Shown here piece after piece: positions 1 through 6,722 of a stretch of DNA of 64,000 bases. The position numbers and the translations under genes are program-made. The DNA is taken from the NCBI RefSeq assembly GCF_023374055.1, contig NZ_JAMBEP010000001.1, positions 806,001 to 870,000 on the forward strand, written 5' to 3'. The notes beneath the pieces are model-generated. The model was not told the origin of the DNA, made no database searches, and worked only from the letters and a program-made list of their open reading frames with translations. The stretch's first letter is position 1. The number at the start of each line of letters is the position of its first letter. Source of the DNA: Luteimonas galliterrae (lineage in GTDB: Bacteria; Pseudomonadota; Gammaproteobacteria; Xanthomonadales; Xanthomonadaceae).

Positions 1-1
1 G

Positions 2-94
2 CCGGATGTGATCCGTATTTCGCCTGCGCCTTTGTACAACACTTTCGCTGACGTGCTCCGTTTCATCCAGACAGTGCAAGGGTGGCCGGGATAG
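2..94 (+). CDS. kynU: kynureninase, C-terminal fragment (window edge)
   Basis: The frame starting at base 2 is open from the window edge to TAG at 92-94 and encodes 30 residues containing PDVIRISPAPLYNTFADVLR. This matches the conserved C-terminal end of kynureninase (PLP enzyme splitting kynurenine or 3-hydroxykynurenine to anthranilates plus alanine), where a proline-leucine-tyrosine-asparagine segment precedes a final helix. The next long gene on the strand is kynurenine 3-monooxygenase, its pathway partner, which makes the call more secure. A GIY-YIG element separates the two genes, beginning 8 bp after this stop. Only the tail is visible, so no catalytic residue can be checked. Confidence 0.75.
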   Translation, partial: PDVIRISPAPLYNTFADVLRFIQTVQGWPG

Positions 95-102
95 TTGCTT
101 TT

Positions 103-490
103 AGCCGTCATTCCCGCGAAGGCGGGAATCCAGCGACTTGGGCTTGGAGACGGCGATGGAAAAACAACCAGCGGTTTACATAAAGGCAAGGGATCGGAAT
201 GCGACTTTGTATTTGGGCGTTACGAGCAACCTCGTCGGCCGGACCTGGCTGCACCGGGAACACATCGTGGATGGCTTCACCAAGAAATACGATATCGGGA
301 AGCTGGCTTGGTATGAACTTCATGGCGACATGGTTTCGGCCATAACACGCGAGAAGCAGATCAAGAAATGGAATCGAGCCTGGAAGGTTCGGCTGATCGA
401 AGAAAAGAATCCGTATTGGAACGACCATTGGGACGAGATTACGGGCCAGAGCAAAGTCACTGGATTCCCGCCTTCGCGGGAATGACGGCT
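103..490 (+). mobile_element. GIY-YIG element 1: nuclease gene bounded by inverted hairpin repeats
   Basis: The left arm (103-133) and the right arm (460-490) are exact reverse complements over 31 bp. Each arm is a hairpin repeat: stem ATTCCCGC/GCGGGAAT with loop GAAG, preceded by CCGTC and followed by CCAG, with the CCAG side facing inwards. One mismatch further in, GAC matches again. Nearly all of the 388-bp element is the GIY-YIG gene. The right arm encodes the last residues and stop of that gene. The element sits between kynU and kmo, which are usually adjacent in an operon. No clear target-site duplication is visible. That it is mobile is inferred from the arms, the enzyme and its position. 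Confidence 0.6.
156..485 (+). CDS. small single-domain GIY-YIG endonuclease
   Basis: 109 residues, the minimal size of the UvrC-N-like GIY-YIG family (YhbQ type). The two signature strands appear as AVYI (6-9) and LYLG (18-21); the putative catalytic Arg is at 29 (LVGR) and the Glu at 66 in REKQIKKW. A WYELHG segment (52-57) is typical of the small stand-alone members. Start chosen at ATG 156, preceded by GGAGA; a TTG at 138 would add six residues without a better ribosome site. The C-terminal peptide GFPPSRE and the stop codon are read from the right inverted repeat, so this end is repeat-derived. It is clearly homologous to the gene at 40154. The nuclease fold is well supported; the substrate is unknown, possibly the flanking hairpins. 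Confidence 0.8.
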   Translation: MEKQPAVYIKARDRNATLYLGVTSNLVGRTWLHREHIVDGFTKKYDIGKLAWYELHGDMVSAITREKQIKKWNRAWKVRLIEEKNPYWNDHWDEITGQSKVTGFPPSRE

Positions 491-495
491 TAGAG

Positions 496-519
496 GCAAC
501 AGCAACAGCAACAGCAACA
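496..519 (+). repeat. four tandem GCAACA hexamers
   Basis: Four perfect copies of a 6-bp unit lie between the right arm of the GIY-YIG element and the start of kmo. A hexamer keeps its phase when the copy number changes, and it is outside the gene, so any effect would be on spacing of expression signals. No other tandem repeat of this kind was noticed in the window. Confidence 0.9.
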
Positions 520-544
520 GTAAAGATCGTATTTGGATGACGTC

Positions 545-1912
545 TTGAACACTTCGAACGACAATTCCCTCACCATCGTCGGCGCAGGCCTCGCCGGCGC
601 CCTGCTTGCCACCCTGCTGGCCAGGCGCGGCTGGACGATCGACGTCTACGAGAAACGCGGCGATCCGCGAGTCAAGGGTTACGAAGGCGGCCGCTCGATC
701 AATCTCGCGCTGGCCGAACGCGGGCTCAATGCCCTGCGCCAAGCCGACGCCGACGGGCCGGTAATGGCGCAAGCGGTGATGATGCGCGGCCGCATGGTGC
801 ATTTCCTCGACGGCCAATCGCAGCTGCAACGCTACGGCCGCGACGATTCCGAAGTGATCTGGTCGGTGCACCGCGGCGATCTCAACATCACCCTGCTCGA
901 CCTGGCCGAGCGCGCCGGCGCCAAGCTGCATTTCGACCGCCGGCTCGAAAGCGTCGATTTCGAGGTCCGTACCGCCCGCTTCCGCGACGACCGTACGGAC
1001 CAGCCCCACGAAATCGGTTTCCGCGCCCTGGTCGGCGCCGACGGCGCGGGCTCTGCGCTGCGCGCCGCGATGAACCGGCGCTCCGGCTTGGGCGAACGCA
1101 CCGAGTTCCTGGATCACTCCTACAAGGAATTGGAGATCCCGCCGGCGCCGGACGGCAGCTTCCGCATCGAGCCCAACGCTCTGCACATCTGGCCGCGCGG
1201 CCATTACATGTGCATCGCCCTGCCGAACGACGAGAAGACTTTCACCGTCACGTTGTTCCTGCCCAACGAAGGCGATCCCAGCTTCGCCACGGTCAAGACC
1301 GCAGCCGACGCGCGCGCCTTGTTCGAGCGCGACTTCGCGGACGCCCTGCCGCTGATCCCGCAGCTGGATGAGGACTGGCAGCGCAATCCGCCAGGCACGC
1401 TGGCGACGCTCTATCTCGATCGCTGGCATCTGGGCGGCGACGCCGTGCTGCTGGGCGATGCGGCGCACGCGATGGTGCCGTTCCACGGCCAGGGCATGAA
1501 TTGCGCTTTCGAAGACTGCGTCGCATTGGCGCGAAAGCTCGAAGCCTCCGACGATCTTGCCGCTGCGTTCGCCGCTTTCGAGGCCGACCGCAAGCCCAAC
1601 GCCGCCGCCATCCAGCAGATGGCGCTGGAGAACTATCTGGAGATGCGCGACCGCGTCGACGACCCAGATTTCCTGCTGCAACGCGAACTCGAGCGCGCGC
1701 TGCAGGAACGCCATCCGGGCCGCTTCGTGCCGCATTACGCGATGGTCACTTTCATGCTGATCCCGTACTCGGTCGCGCTCGAACGAAGCGATATCCAACG
1801 CGAAATACTGGTGCGCGCCACGCAGGGCCTAAATTCGCTGGAAGGCGTCGATTGGCCGGCCGTGGATGCGGAAGTGCTGGCCCGCCTGCGACCGCTGCAG
1901 GACGCCGCGTAG
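545..1912 (+). CDS. kmo: kynurenine 3-monooxygenase
   Basis: FAD- and NADPH-dependent hydroxylation of kynurenine to 3-hydroxykynurenine in tryptophan degradation. The product is about 455 residues, as in other xanthomonads. The Rossmann FAD motif is GAGLAG near residue 13, followed by GRSINLALAERGL; the DxxxR-type motif is YGRDDSEVIWSVHR, and the second FAD motif is GDAAHAMVPFHGQGMNCAFE. There is no in-frame ATG near the 5' end. TTG 545 places eight residues before LTIVGAG, as I recall for Xanthomonas homologues, and has GGAT just upstream; TTG 533 is the alternative. The gene follows kynU but is separated from it by a GIY-YIG element, and its stop overlaps the GTG start of sbcB by one base. 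Confidence 0.93.
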   Translation: MNTSNDNSLTIVGAGLAGALLATLLARRGWTIDVYEKRGDPRVKGYEGGRSINLALAERGLNALRQADADGPVMAQAVMMRGRMVHFLDGQSQLQRYGRDDSEVIWSVHRGDLNITLLDLAERAGAKLHFDRRLESVDFEVRTARFRDDRTDQPHEIGFRALVGADGAGSALRAAMNRRSGLGERTEFLDHSYKELEIPPAPDGSFRIEPNALHIWPRGHYMCIALPNDEKTFTVTLFLPNEGDPSFATVKTAADARALFERDFADALPLIPQLDEDWQRNPPGTLATLYLDRWHLGGDAVLLGDAAHAMVPFHGQGMNCAFEDCVALARKLEASDDLAAAFAAFEADRKPNAAAIQQMALENYLEMRDRVDDPDFLLQRELERALQERHPGRFVPHYAMVTFMLIPYSVALERSDIQREILVRATQGLNSLEGVDWPAVDAEVLARLRPLQDAA

Positions 1913-3354
1913 TGCCGGCCAGCTTCCTGTTCTACGATCTGGAAACCTTCGGCAGCGATCCGCGCCGGACGCGGATCGCGCAATTCGCCGCGATCCGCAC
2001 CGACGCCGAGTTGAACGAAATCGAGGCGCCGATCGATTTCTTCGTGATACCCGCCGACGACCTGTTGCCCTCGCCCATCGCCACGCTGATCACCGGCATC
2101 GCGCCGCAGGACGCGCAGCGCGACGGCGTCGAGGAGGCCGAAGCCTTCGCCCGCATCTTCGAAGAAATGGCGCGGCCGGAAACCTGCAGCGTCGGCTACA
2201 ACTCGCTGCGCTTCGACGACGAATTCGTCCGCTACGGGCTGTACCGCAATTTCTACGACGCATACGAACGCGAATGGCGCGGCGGCAATTCGCGCTGGGA
2301 CCTGCTCGATGTGATGCGCCTGGCGCACGCGCTGCGGCCGGACGGCATCGCATGGCCCAAGCGCGAAGACGGCTTCGCTTCGTTCCGGCTGGAGCACCTG
2401 GCCGTGGCCAATGCAGTGCGCCAAGGCGATGCGCACGAAGCGCTTTCCGACGTGCGCGCCTTGATCGGGATGGCGCGCCTGCTTCGCAAGGCGCAGCCGC
2501 GGTTCTGGGAATACGCCTTGGGTTTGCGCGACAAGCGGCGTGTAGCGGGCATGCTCGACGTGGTCGGCATGGTGCCGGTGCTGCACGTATCGCAACGCTA
2601 CCCGGCCAGCCGCCTGAGCGCAGCGGCGGTATTGCCCTTGGCCCGCCACCCGCGCATCGACAGCCGGGTGATCGTGTTCGATCTGGACGGCGAACCCGAG
2701 GCTTTGCTCGACCTCGCCGCCGACGAGATCGCCGATCGCCTGTATACGCCGGCCGCCGACTTGCCAGAGGGCGAGAAGCGCATTGGCCTGAAGGAAGTGC
2801 ACTTGAACCGCTGCCCCGCCCTGGTGGCTTGGGAACACCTGCGTGCGCCCGATTTCGAGCGCCTGGGGATCGACGCGGCGGTCGTGTCGCTGCGCGCGGA
2901 GAAACTTCGCGCCGCCGGCCCGGCGCTGGCCGAAAAAGTGCGGCGCATCTACGCGGATGAAGCGCAACGCGGCCCGGCAGACGCCGATGCGGGCTTATAC
3001 GACGGCTTCATCGGCGACGCCGACAAGCGCAAGTTCGCGCAGGTCCGCGGCACTGCGCCGCAGCAGCTGGGCCAGCGCGATTTCGGATTCCAGGATCCCC
3101 GGCTGGCCGAACTGCTGTTCCGGTATCGCGCGCGCAATTGGCCGGATACGTTGAGCACGGCCGAGCACGAACGCTGGAACGCCTACCGCCGCCACCGGCT
3201 GATCGACGACAGCGGCTTGTCGGAGTTCACACTCGACGCCTTCAAGGCCGAAATCGCGGTTTTACGCGCCGCCCACGCGGAAGATGGCAAAAAGCGCGAA
3301 TTGCTGGACCGCTTGGCGGCCTGGGGCGAAAACATCGAGAACGACCTGCAATGA
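1912..3354 (+). CDS. sbcB: exodeoxyribonuclease I
   Basis: 3'-to-5' single-strand DNA exonuclease acting in mismatch repair and recombination. The 480-residue length matches ExoI. The N-terminal DEDDh exonuclease motif is FYDLETFG (acidic residues 9 and 11); GYNSLRFDDEF and a later HEALSDV (His and Asp of motif III) follow, with the SH3-like and helical C-terminal regions behind. Start chosen at GTG 1912, which shares one base with the kmo stop and puts the catalytic strand right at the N-terminus as in the family. Its TGA overlaps the ATG of the next gene (ATGA), suggesting translational coupling from kmo through the DUF2461 gene. Confidence 0.93.
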   Translation: MPASFLFYDLETFGSDPRRTRIAQFAAIRTDAELNEIEAPIDFFVIPADDLLPSPIATLITGIAPQDAQRDGVEEAEAFARIFEEMARPETCSVGYNSLRFDDEFVRYGLYRNFYDAYEREWRGGNSRWDLLDVMRLAHALRPDGIAWPKREDGFASFRLEHLAVANAVRQGDAHEALSDVRALIGMARLLRKAQPRFWEYALGLRDKRRVAGMLDVVGMVPVLHVSQRYPASRLSAAAVLPLARHPRIDSRVIVFDLDGEPEALLDLAADEIADRLYTPAADLPEGEKRIGLKEVHLNRCPALVAWEHLRAPDFERLGIDAAVVSLRAEKLRAAGPALAEKVRRIYADEAQRGPADADAGLYDGFIGDADKRKFAQVRGTAPQQLGQRDFGFQDPRLAELLFRYRARNWPDTLSTAEHERWNAYRRHRLIDDSGLSEFTLDAFKAEIAVLRAAHAEDGKKRELLDRLAAWGENIENDLQ

Positions 3355-4037
3355 CGGCTTATTTCAACGACAAGACCTTCAAGTTCCTGCGCGGTTTGGC
3401 GCGGCACAACAACCGCGAATGGTTCCACGCGCACCGGGCCGATTACGAGAATCACCTGCGCGATCCGTTCCTGCGCCTGCTGACCGAACTCCAGCCGGCA
3501 CTGAAGGAAGTCAGCGAACACTTCCGTTCCGACCCTCGGCCCAGCAACGGCTCGCTGTTCCGCATCTACCGCGATACCCGTTTCGCCAACGATAAGGCGC
3601 CCTACAAATCCTGGCAGGGTGCGCGGCTTTACCACGAACGGCGCAAGCAGGTACCCGCGCCGTCGTTCTATCTGCACGTGGAGCCTGGCGAATGCTTCGT
3701 CGGCGCGGGCTTGTGGCACCCGGAGCCGGAAACGCAGCGGCGCATACGCCAGTTCATATTCGAGAATCCGGGCGGCTGGAAGGCCGCCGCGCATGCGCCG
3801 GCGTTCGCGCGGCGCTATGATTTCGAATCCGACGAGATGCTGGTGCGGCCTCCGCGCGGCTTTCCGGCCGATTTCGAGTTCATCGACGACCTGCGCCACA
3901 AGAATTTCGTCGCCGTGCGCCGGATAGAAGACAGCACGATGCTGGGCCCGCGGCTGCGGCAAACGCTGGAAAAAGACCTGGCCGGATTGTCGCCTTTCGT
4001 CGATTATCTTTGCGCGGCGCTCGACCTAGAGTTCTGA
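3351..4037 (+). CDS. DUF2461 family protein
   Basis: 228 residues matching the DUF2461/TIGR02453 family: it opens with YFNDKTFKFLRGLARHNNRE and contains the conserved FRIYRDTRFANDKAPYKSW segment (about residues 63-81) and a FYLHVEP block. The biochemical role of the family is not established. The start ATG overlaps the sbcB stop by 4 bp, so it is probably translated from the same message as the exonuclease. No signal peptide or membrane segment is visible, consistent with a cytosolic protein. Confidence 0.85.
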   Translation: MTAYFNDKTFKFLRGLARHNNREWFHAHRADYENHLRDPFLRLLTELQPALKEVSEHFRSDPRPSNGSLFRIYRDTRFANDKAPYKSWQGARLYHERRKQVPAPSFYLHVEPGECFVGAGLWHPEPETQRRIRQFIFENPGGWKAAAHAPAFARRYDFESDEMLVRPPRGFPADFEFIDDLRHKNFVAVRRIEDSTMLGPRLRQTLEKDLAGLSPFVDYLCAALDLEF

Positions 4038-4066
4038 TCGTGCCCAACGCCAACGGGAGTCCTGCG

Positions 4067-4636
4067 ATGAAAAGATGGCTTTGGCTGGTGGCAGCGGCGC
4101 TGATCGCGCTGGTCGCCTATGTCGGCGCGGGGCCCTACCTCACCGTGCGCGCGATCCGGTCCGCGGTAGAAAGGCAGGATGCGGCTGCGTTGTCCAAGCA
4201 AGTGGATTTCCCCGCGCTGCGCGCCAGCCTGAAGGCGCAGCTCGCCGATCGGCTGGTGCGCGAGGCGGGCCCGGAGGTGCAATCCAGCGCGCTGGGCGCG
4301 ATCGGCCTGTCGATCGCCAGCGGCCTGGCCGGCGGCGCGGTGGACGCGATGGTCACGCCGACCGGCCTGGGCGCGTTGATGGAGGGACGCAAGGTTTGGA
4401 GACGCATCGATGATGGCTTCTCGCCTGCGCCAGCGCCGGCCGCACCGACCGGCGATGCGGAAGCCTCTGCGACAGCCGCTCCGTCGGCCCGCCCGTTCGA
4501 CGGCGCCAAGTACCGCTACGAGTCGCTGTCGCGGTTCAGCGCCACCGTACAGGACGATTCCGGACGGCCGATCGTGTTCGTGATGACCCGCGATGGGCTC
4601 AACTGGAAGCTCTCGGACATCCGCCTGCCGCTATAG
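4067..4636 (+). CDS. DUF2939 domain protein, membrane-anchored
   Basis: 189 residues. Residues 2-22 form a single hydrophobic segment (KRWLWLVAAALIALVAYVG), either a signal anchor or an uncleaved leader, followed by a soluble region with PYLTVRAIRSAVERQDAAAL, characteristic of DUF2939. A central Ala/Pro-rich linker (about 123-145) separates it from a C-terminal beta-rich part ending in WKLSDIRLPL. Start at ATG 4067, preceded by GGGAGT. It lies 29 bp after the DUF2461 gene on the same strand and is probably the last gene of the kmo operon. Function unknown. Confidence 0.75.
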   Translation: MKRWLWLVAAALIALVAYVGAGPYLTVRAIRSAVERQDAAALSKQVDFPALRASLKAQLADRLVREAGPEVQSSALGAIGLSIASGLAGGAVDAMVTPTGLGALMEGRKVWRRIDDGFSPAPAPAAPTGDAEASATAAPSARPFDGAKYRYESLSRFSATVQDDSGRPIVFVMTRDGLNWKLSDIRLPL

Positions 4637-4637
4637 C

Positions 4638-4725
4638 TTTCGTAGGAGCGGCTTCAGCCGCGAGCTCTTGATTTCAGAACCATCGACCCGAGAAAAGCTC
4701 GCGGCTGAAGCCGCTCTTACGAAGA
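4638..4725. repeat. REPIN-like inverted pair 1 (TC-loop, GTAG head)
   Basis: Left REP starts GTAGGAGCGGCTTCAGCCGC at 4642; its inverted partner ends at 4720 and carries a GTAA variant of the head tetranucleotide. The spacer is about 30 bp. It lies between the convergent ends of the DUF2939 gene and the 5'-nucleotidase gene and could fold into a long hairpin acting as a bidirectional end signal. The GTAG head plus palindrome resembles the SMAG repeats of Stenotrophomonas. Confidence 0.85.
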
Positions 4726-4733
4726 GCAACCGC

Positions 4734-5642
4734 TCAGTTGTTCGCGACGCCGTGCGGAACGTGCCCAGCAGCGACGTGCTGCCGCGCCGAATCGATGTTG
4801 TGCAGCGAATCGTCGAAGAAGATGTCGGCGCCGAAGACGTCCAGGAACGGTCCTTTGTCCCGGCCGCCTAGGAACAGGGCCTCGTCCAGGCGCACATCCC
4901 AGGCGCGCAAGGTGCGGATCACGCGCTCGTGCGCGGGCGCCGAGCGCGCGGTGACCAGCGCGGTACGGATCGGCGCTGCATCGCCGGAGGGAAAGGCGGC
5001 CTGCAAGCGGTGCAATGCGTCGAGGAAGCCGCGGAACGGGCCGCCCGGCAACGGTTCATGCGCATTCTCGCGCTCGTAGCGCCCGAAGGCCTCCACGCCT
5101 TGCTCGCGCGAATAGCGTTCGCCCTGGTCGCCGAAAATCACCGCATCGCCGTCGAAGGCGATGCGCAGCTGGCCGCTGCGTTGCTGCGGCGCCTTGGCCG
5201 GCAGGATGGTGGCCGCAGCGACGCCGTTTTCAAGCGCCAGCCTGACCGATTCCGGATTCGCGGACAGGAACAGCTGCGCGCCGAACGGCTTTATGTACGG
5301 CCAGGTCGGCGCGCCGGACGTGAACGTGGCGCGCACGATGCCCAGGTTGTGGTGCTGGATGGAATTGAAGATGCGCAACCCGGTGTCGGACGAATTGCGC
5401 GACAGCAGGATCACTTCGACATGGGGCGCGTCCGGCGGCGCGCCCTCGTTCAGCGCCAGCAGCTTGCGCACCAGTGGGAAGGCGATTCCGGGCTCGAGTA
5501 CGTCGTCCTCGCGGCTGCGCTGATGCTCGGCATAGGCCTGGATGCCCTGGCGCTCGAACAGGCCGTGGCTGTCTTCCAGATCGAACAGGGCGCGAGCGGT
5601 GATGGCTACGACCAGCGGCGGGTTGACGACGGTTTCGCTCAT
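4734..5642 (-). CDS. 5'-nucleotidase (cytosolic NT5C1-like)
   Basis: 302 residues of the 5'-nucleotidase family related to eukaryotic cytosolic 5'-nucleotidase I (Pfam 5-nucleotidase), which dephosphorylates nucleoside monophosphates. Family features are the N-terminal VVAITARALFDLEDSHGLF, LLSRNSSDTGLRIFNSIQHH, LRIAFDGDAVIFGDQGE and a C-terminal LFLGGRDKGPFLDVFGADIFFDD. Start chosen at ATG 5642; a GTG at 5657 would add five residues. There is no signal peptide, so it is cytosolic. It is flanked on both sides by REPIN-like pairs, and NAD kinase lies upstream on the same strand. Confidence 0.85.
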   Translation of the reverse strand: MSETVVNPPLVVAITARALFDLEDSHGLFERQGIQAYAEHQRSREDDVLEPGIAFPLVRKLLALNEGAPPDAPHVEVILLSRNSSDTGLRIFNSIQHHNLGIVRATFTSGAPTWPYIKPFGAQLFLSANPESVRLALENGVAAATILPAKAPQQRSGQLRIAFDGDAVIFGDQGERYSREQGVEAFGRYERENAHEPLPGGPFRGFLDALHRLQAAFPSGDAAPIRTALVTARSAPAHERVIRTLRAWDVRLDEALFLGGRDKGPFLDVFGADIFFDDSLHNIDSARQHVAAGHVPHGVANN

Positions 5643-5693
5643 GCGCTTATTTTGCACGCATGGCGTCTCACCGTCAGCGACGAACGGCCGCTC

Positions 5694-5815
5694 TTCGTAG
5701 GAGCGGCTTCAGCCGCGAGCTTTTTTCGAGCAGGGACGCAATTAGCAGGCTCCCGCTCGGCTCGGAGATAACCAGAAAGATCAAGAGCTCGCGGCTGAAG
5801 CCGCTCCTACGAAAA
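5694..5815. repeat. REPIN-like inverted pair 2 (TC-loop, GTAG heads)
   Basis: GTAG-headed palindrome at 5697-5720 and its inverted copy at 5786-5810, with both heads intact and the TC loop in both arms. The 65-bp spacer is among the longest of the simple pairs. It occupies most of the gap between the start of the 5'-nucleotidase gene and the end of nadK, both on the minus strand, so it lies in transcribed DNA if the two genes share a message. Confidence 0.88.
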
Positions 5816-5819
5816 GCAG

Positions 5820-6599
5820 TCAGACGACGAACTGCTCGCTGAGGATGCGCTCTTCCAGGTTGTGCTCGGGGTCGAACAACAAGGTCACCGTACGGTCGCG
5901 CGACTCGCGGATGGTCACTTCCACCACGTCTCGTACTTCGTGCGAGTCGGCGGTGGCGCTGACCGGGCGCTTGTAGGGGTCGAGGATGCGAAAACGCACT
6001 TCCGTGTCGGCCTTCAGCAGCGCACCGCGCCAACGCCGCGGCCGGAACGGCGCGATCGGCGTCAGCGCGATCACGCTGGAGCCCAGCGGCAGGATCGGTC
6101 CGTGCGCGGAGTAGTTGTAGGCGGTGCTGCCGGCCGGCGTGGCCACCATCACGCCGTCGCAGACCAATTCGTCCAAACGGGTTTGGCCGTTCAAATCGAT
6201 CTGCATGTGCGCGGCCTGGCGCGTCTGACGCAGCAACGACACTTCGTTGTAGGCCAGCGAGCCCACCGAGGCGCCGGATTCGGTCGAAGCGACCATCTCC
6301 AACGGCCGCAAAACCGCCGGTTCCGCCTGCGCAAGGCGTTCCAGCAACGCCGGCCCGTTGCCGGCATCGTCGTAATGGTTCATCAGGAAACCGACCGTGC
6401 CGAGCTTCATGCCGTACACCGGTTTACCCAGGCTTCCGTGCCGGTGCAAGGTCTGCAGCATGAAGCCGTCGCCGCCCAGCGCGCAGATCACGTCCGCCTC
6501 GGCCGGCTCGACCTGACCGTAACGCCCGGCCAGCCGCGCGAGCGCGCCCTGGGCGCCGTCGGCGGGGCTGGCGAGGAAGGCGATGCGTGGAGAACTCAT
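5820..6599 (-). CDS. nadK: NAD kinase
   Basis: ATP-dependent phosphorylation of NAD to NADP in the cytosol. The 259-residue product has the GGDG diacylglycerol-kinase-type motif at residues 42-45 (ALGGDGFML), a YNEVSLLR segment, and the NAD-binding [16 protein letters not shown] around residue 155, followed by LTPIAPF. These are the defining motifs of the family, and the short length matches xanthomonad NadK. Start ATG 6599. It is followed by REPIN 2 and preceded by a separate inverted repeat at 6632-6712. Confidence 0.95.
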   Translation of the reverse strand: MSSPRIAFLASPADGAQGALARLAGRYGQVEPAEADVICALGGDGFMLQTLHRHGSLGKPVYGMKLGTVGFLMNHYDDAGNGPALLERLAQAEPAVLRPLEMVASTESGASVGSLAYNEVSLLRQTRQAAHMQIDLNGQTRLDELVCDGVMVATPAGSTAYNYSAHGPILPLGSSVIALTPIAPFRPRRWRGALLKADTEVRFRILDPYKRPVSATADSHEVRDVVEVTIRESRDRTVTLLFDPEHNLEERILSEQFVV

Positions 6600-6631
6600 G
6601 CCGCGAGCATAACCCGAGCTCTGCGACCACG

Positions 6632-6712
6632 CGTAGCCCGGGTGAGGCGCAGCGATACCCGGGGCTTTTCCCGCGGCGTGAGGTCCCGGGTATCGCTTCG
6701 CTCCACCCGGGC
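6632..6712. repeat. GTAGCCCGGGTG-type inverted repeat
   Basis: Left arm 6632-6663 reads GTAGCCCGGGTG... GATACCCGGG; the right arm 6684-6712 is its reverse complement with a few mismatches (GGAGCGAAGCGATACCCGGG in inverted sense). It lies between the gdh stop and the nadK start. This is a different palindrome from the REPIN family although it too begins GTAG. It may act as an RNA hairpin at the end of the very long gdh message. Confidence 0.75.
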
Positions 6713-6722
6713 TTCGGATCGG

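Noticed and set aside
95-316. Short protein containing VIPAKAGIQ read through the left repeat arm
   Set aside because: This peptide is the well-known spurious translation of this palindromic repeat and overlaps the GIY-YIG gene in another frame.
103-490. Target-site duplication around GIY-YIG element 1 (TTAG on both sides)
   Set aside because: The TTAG motifs do not abut the repeat ends symmetrically (one base offset), and no duplication is seen around the other two copies.
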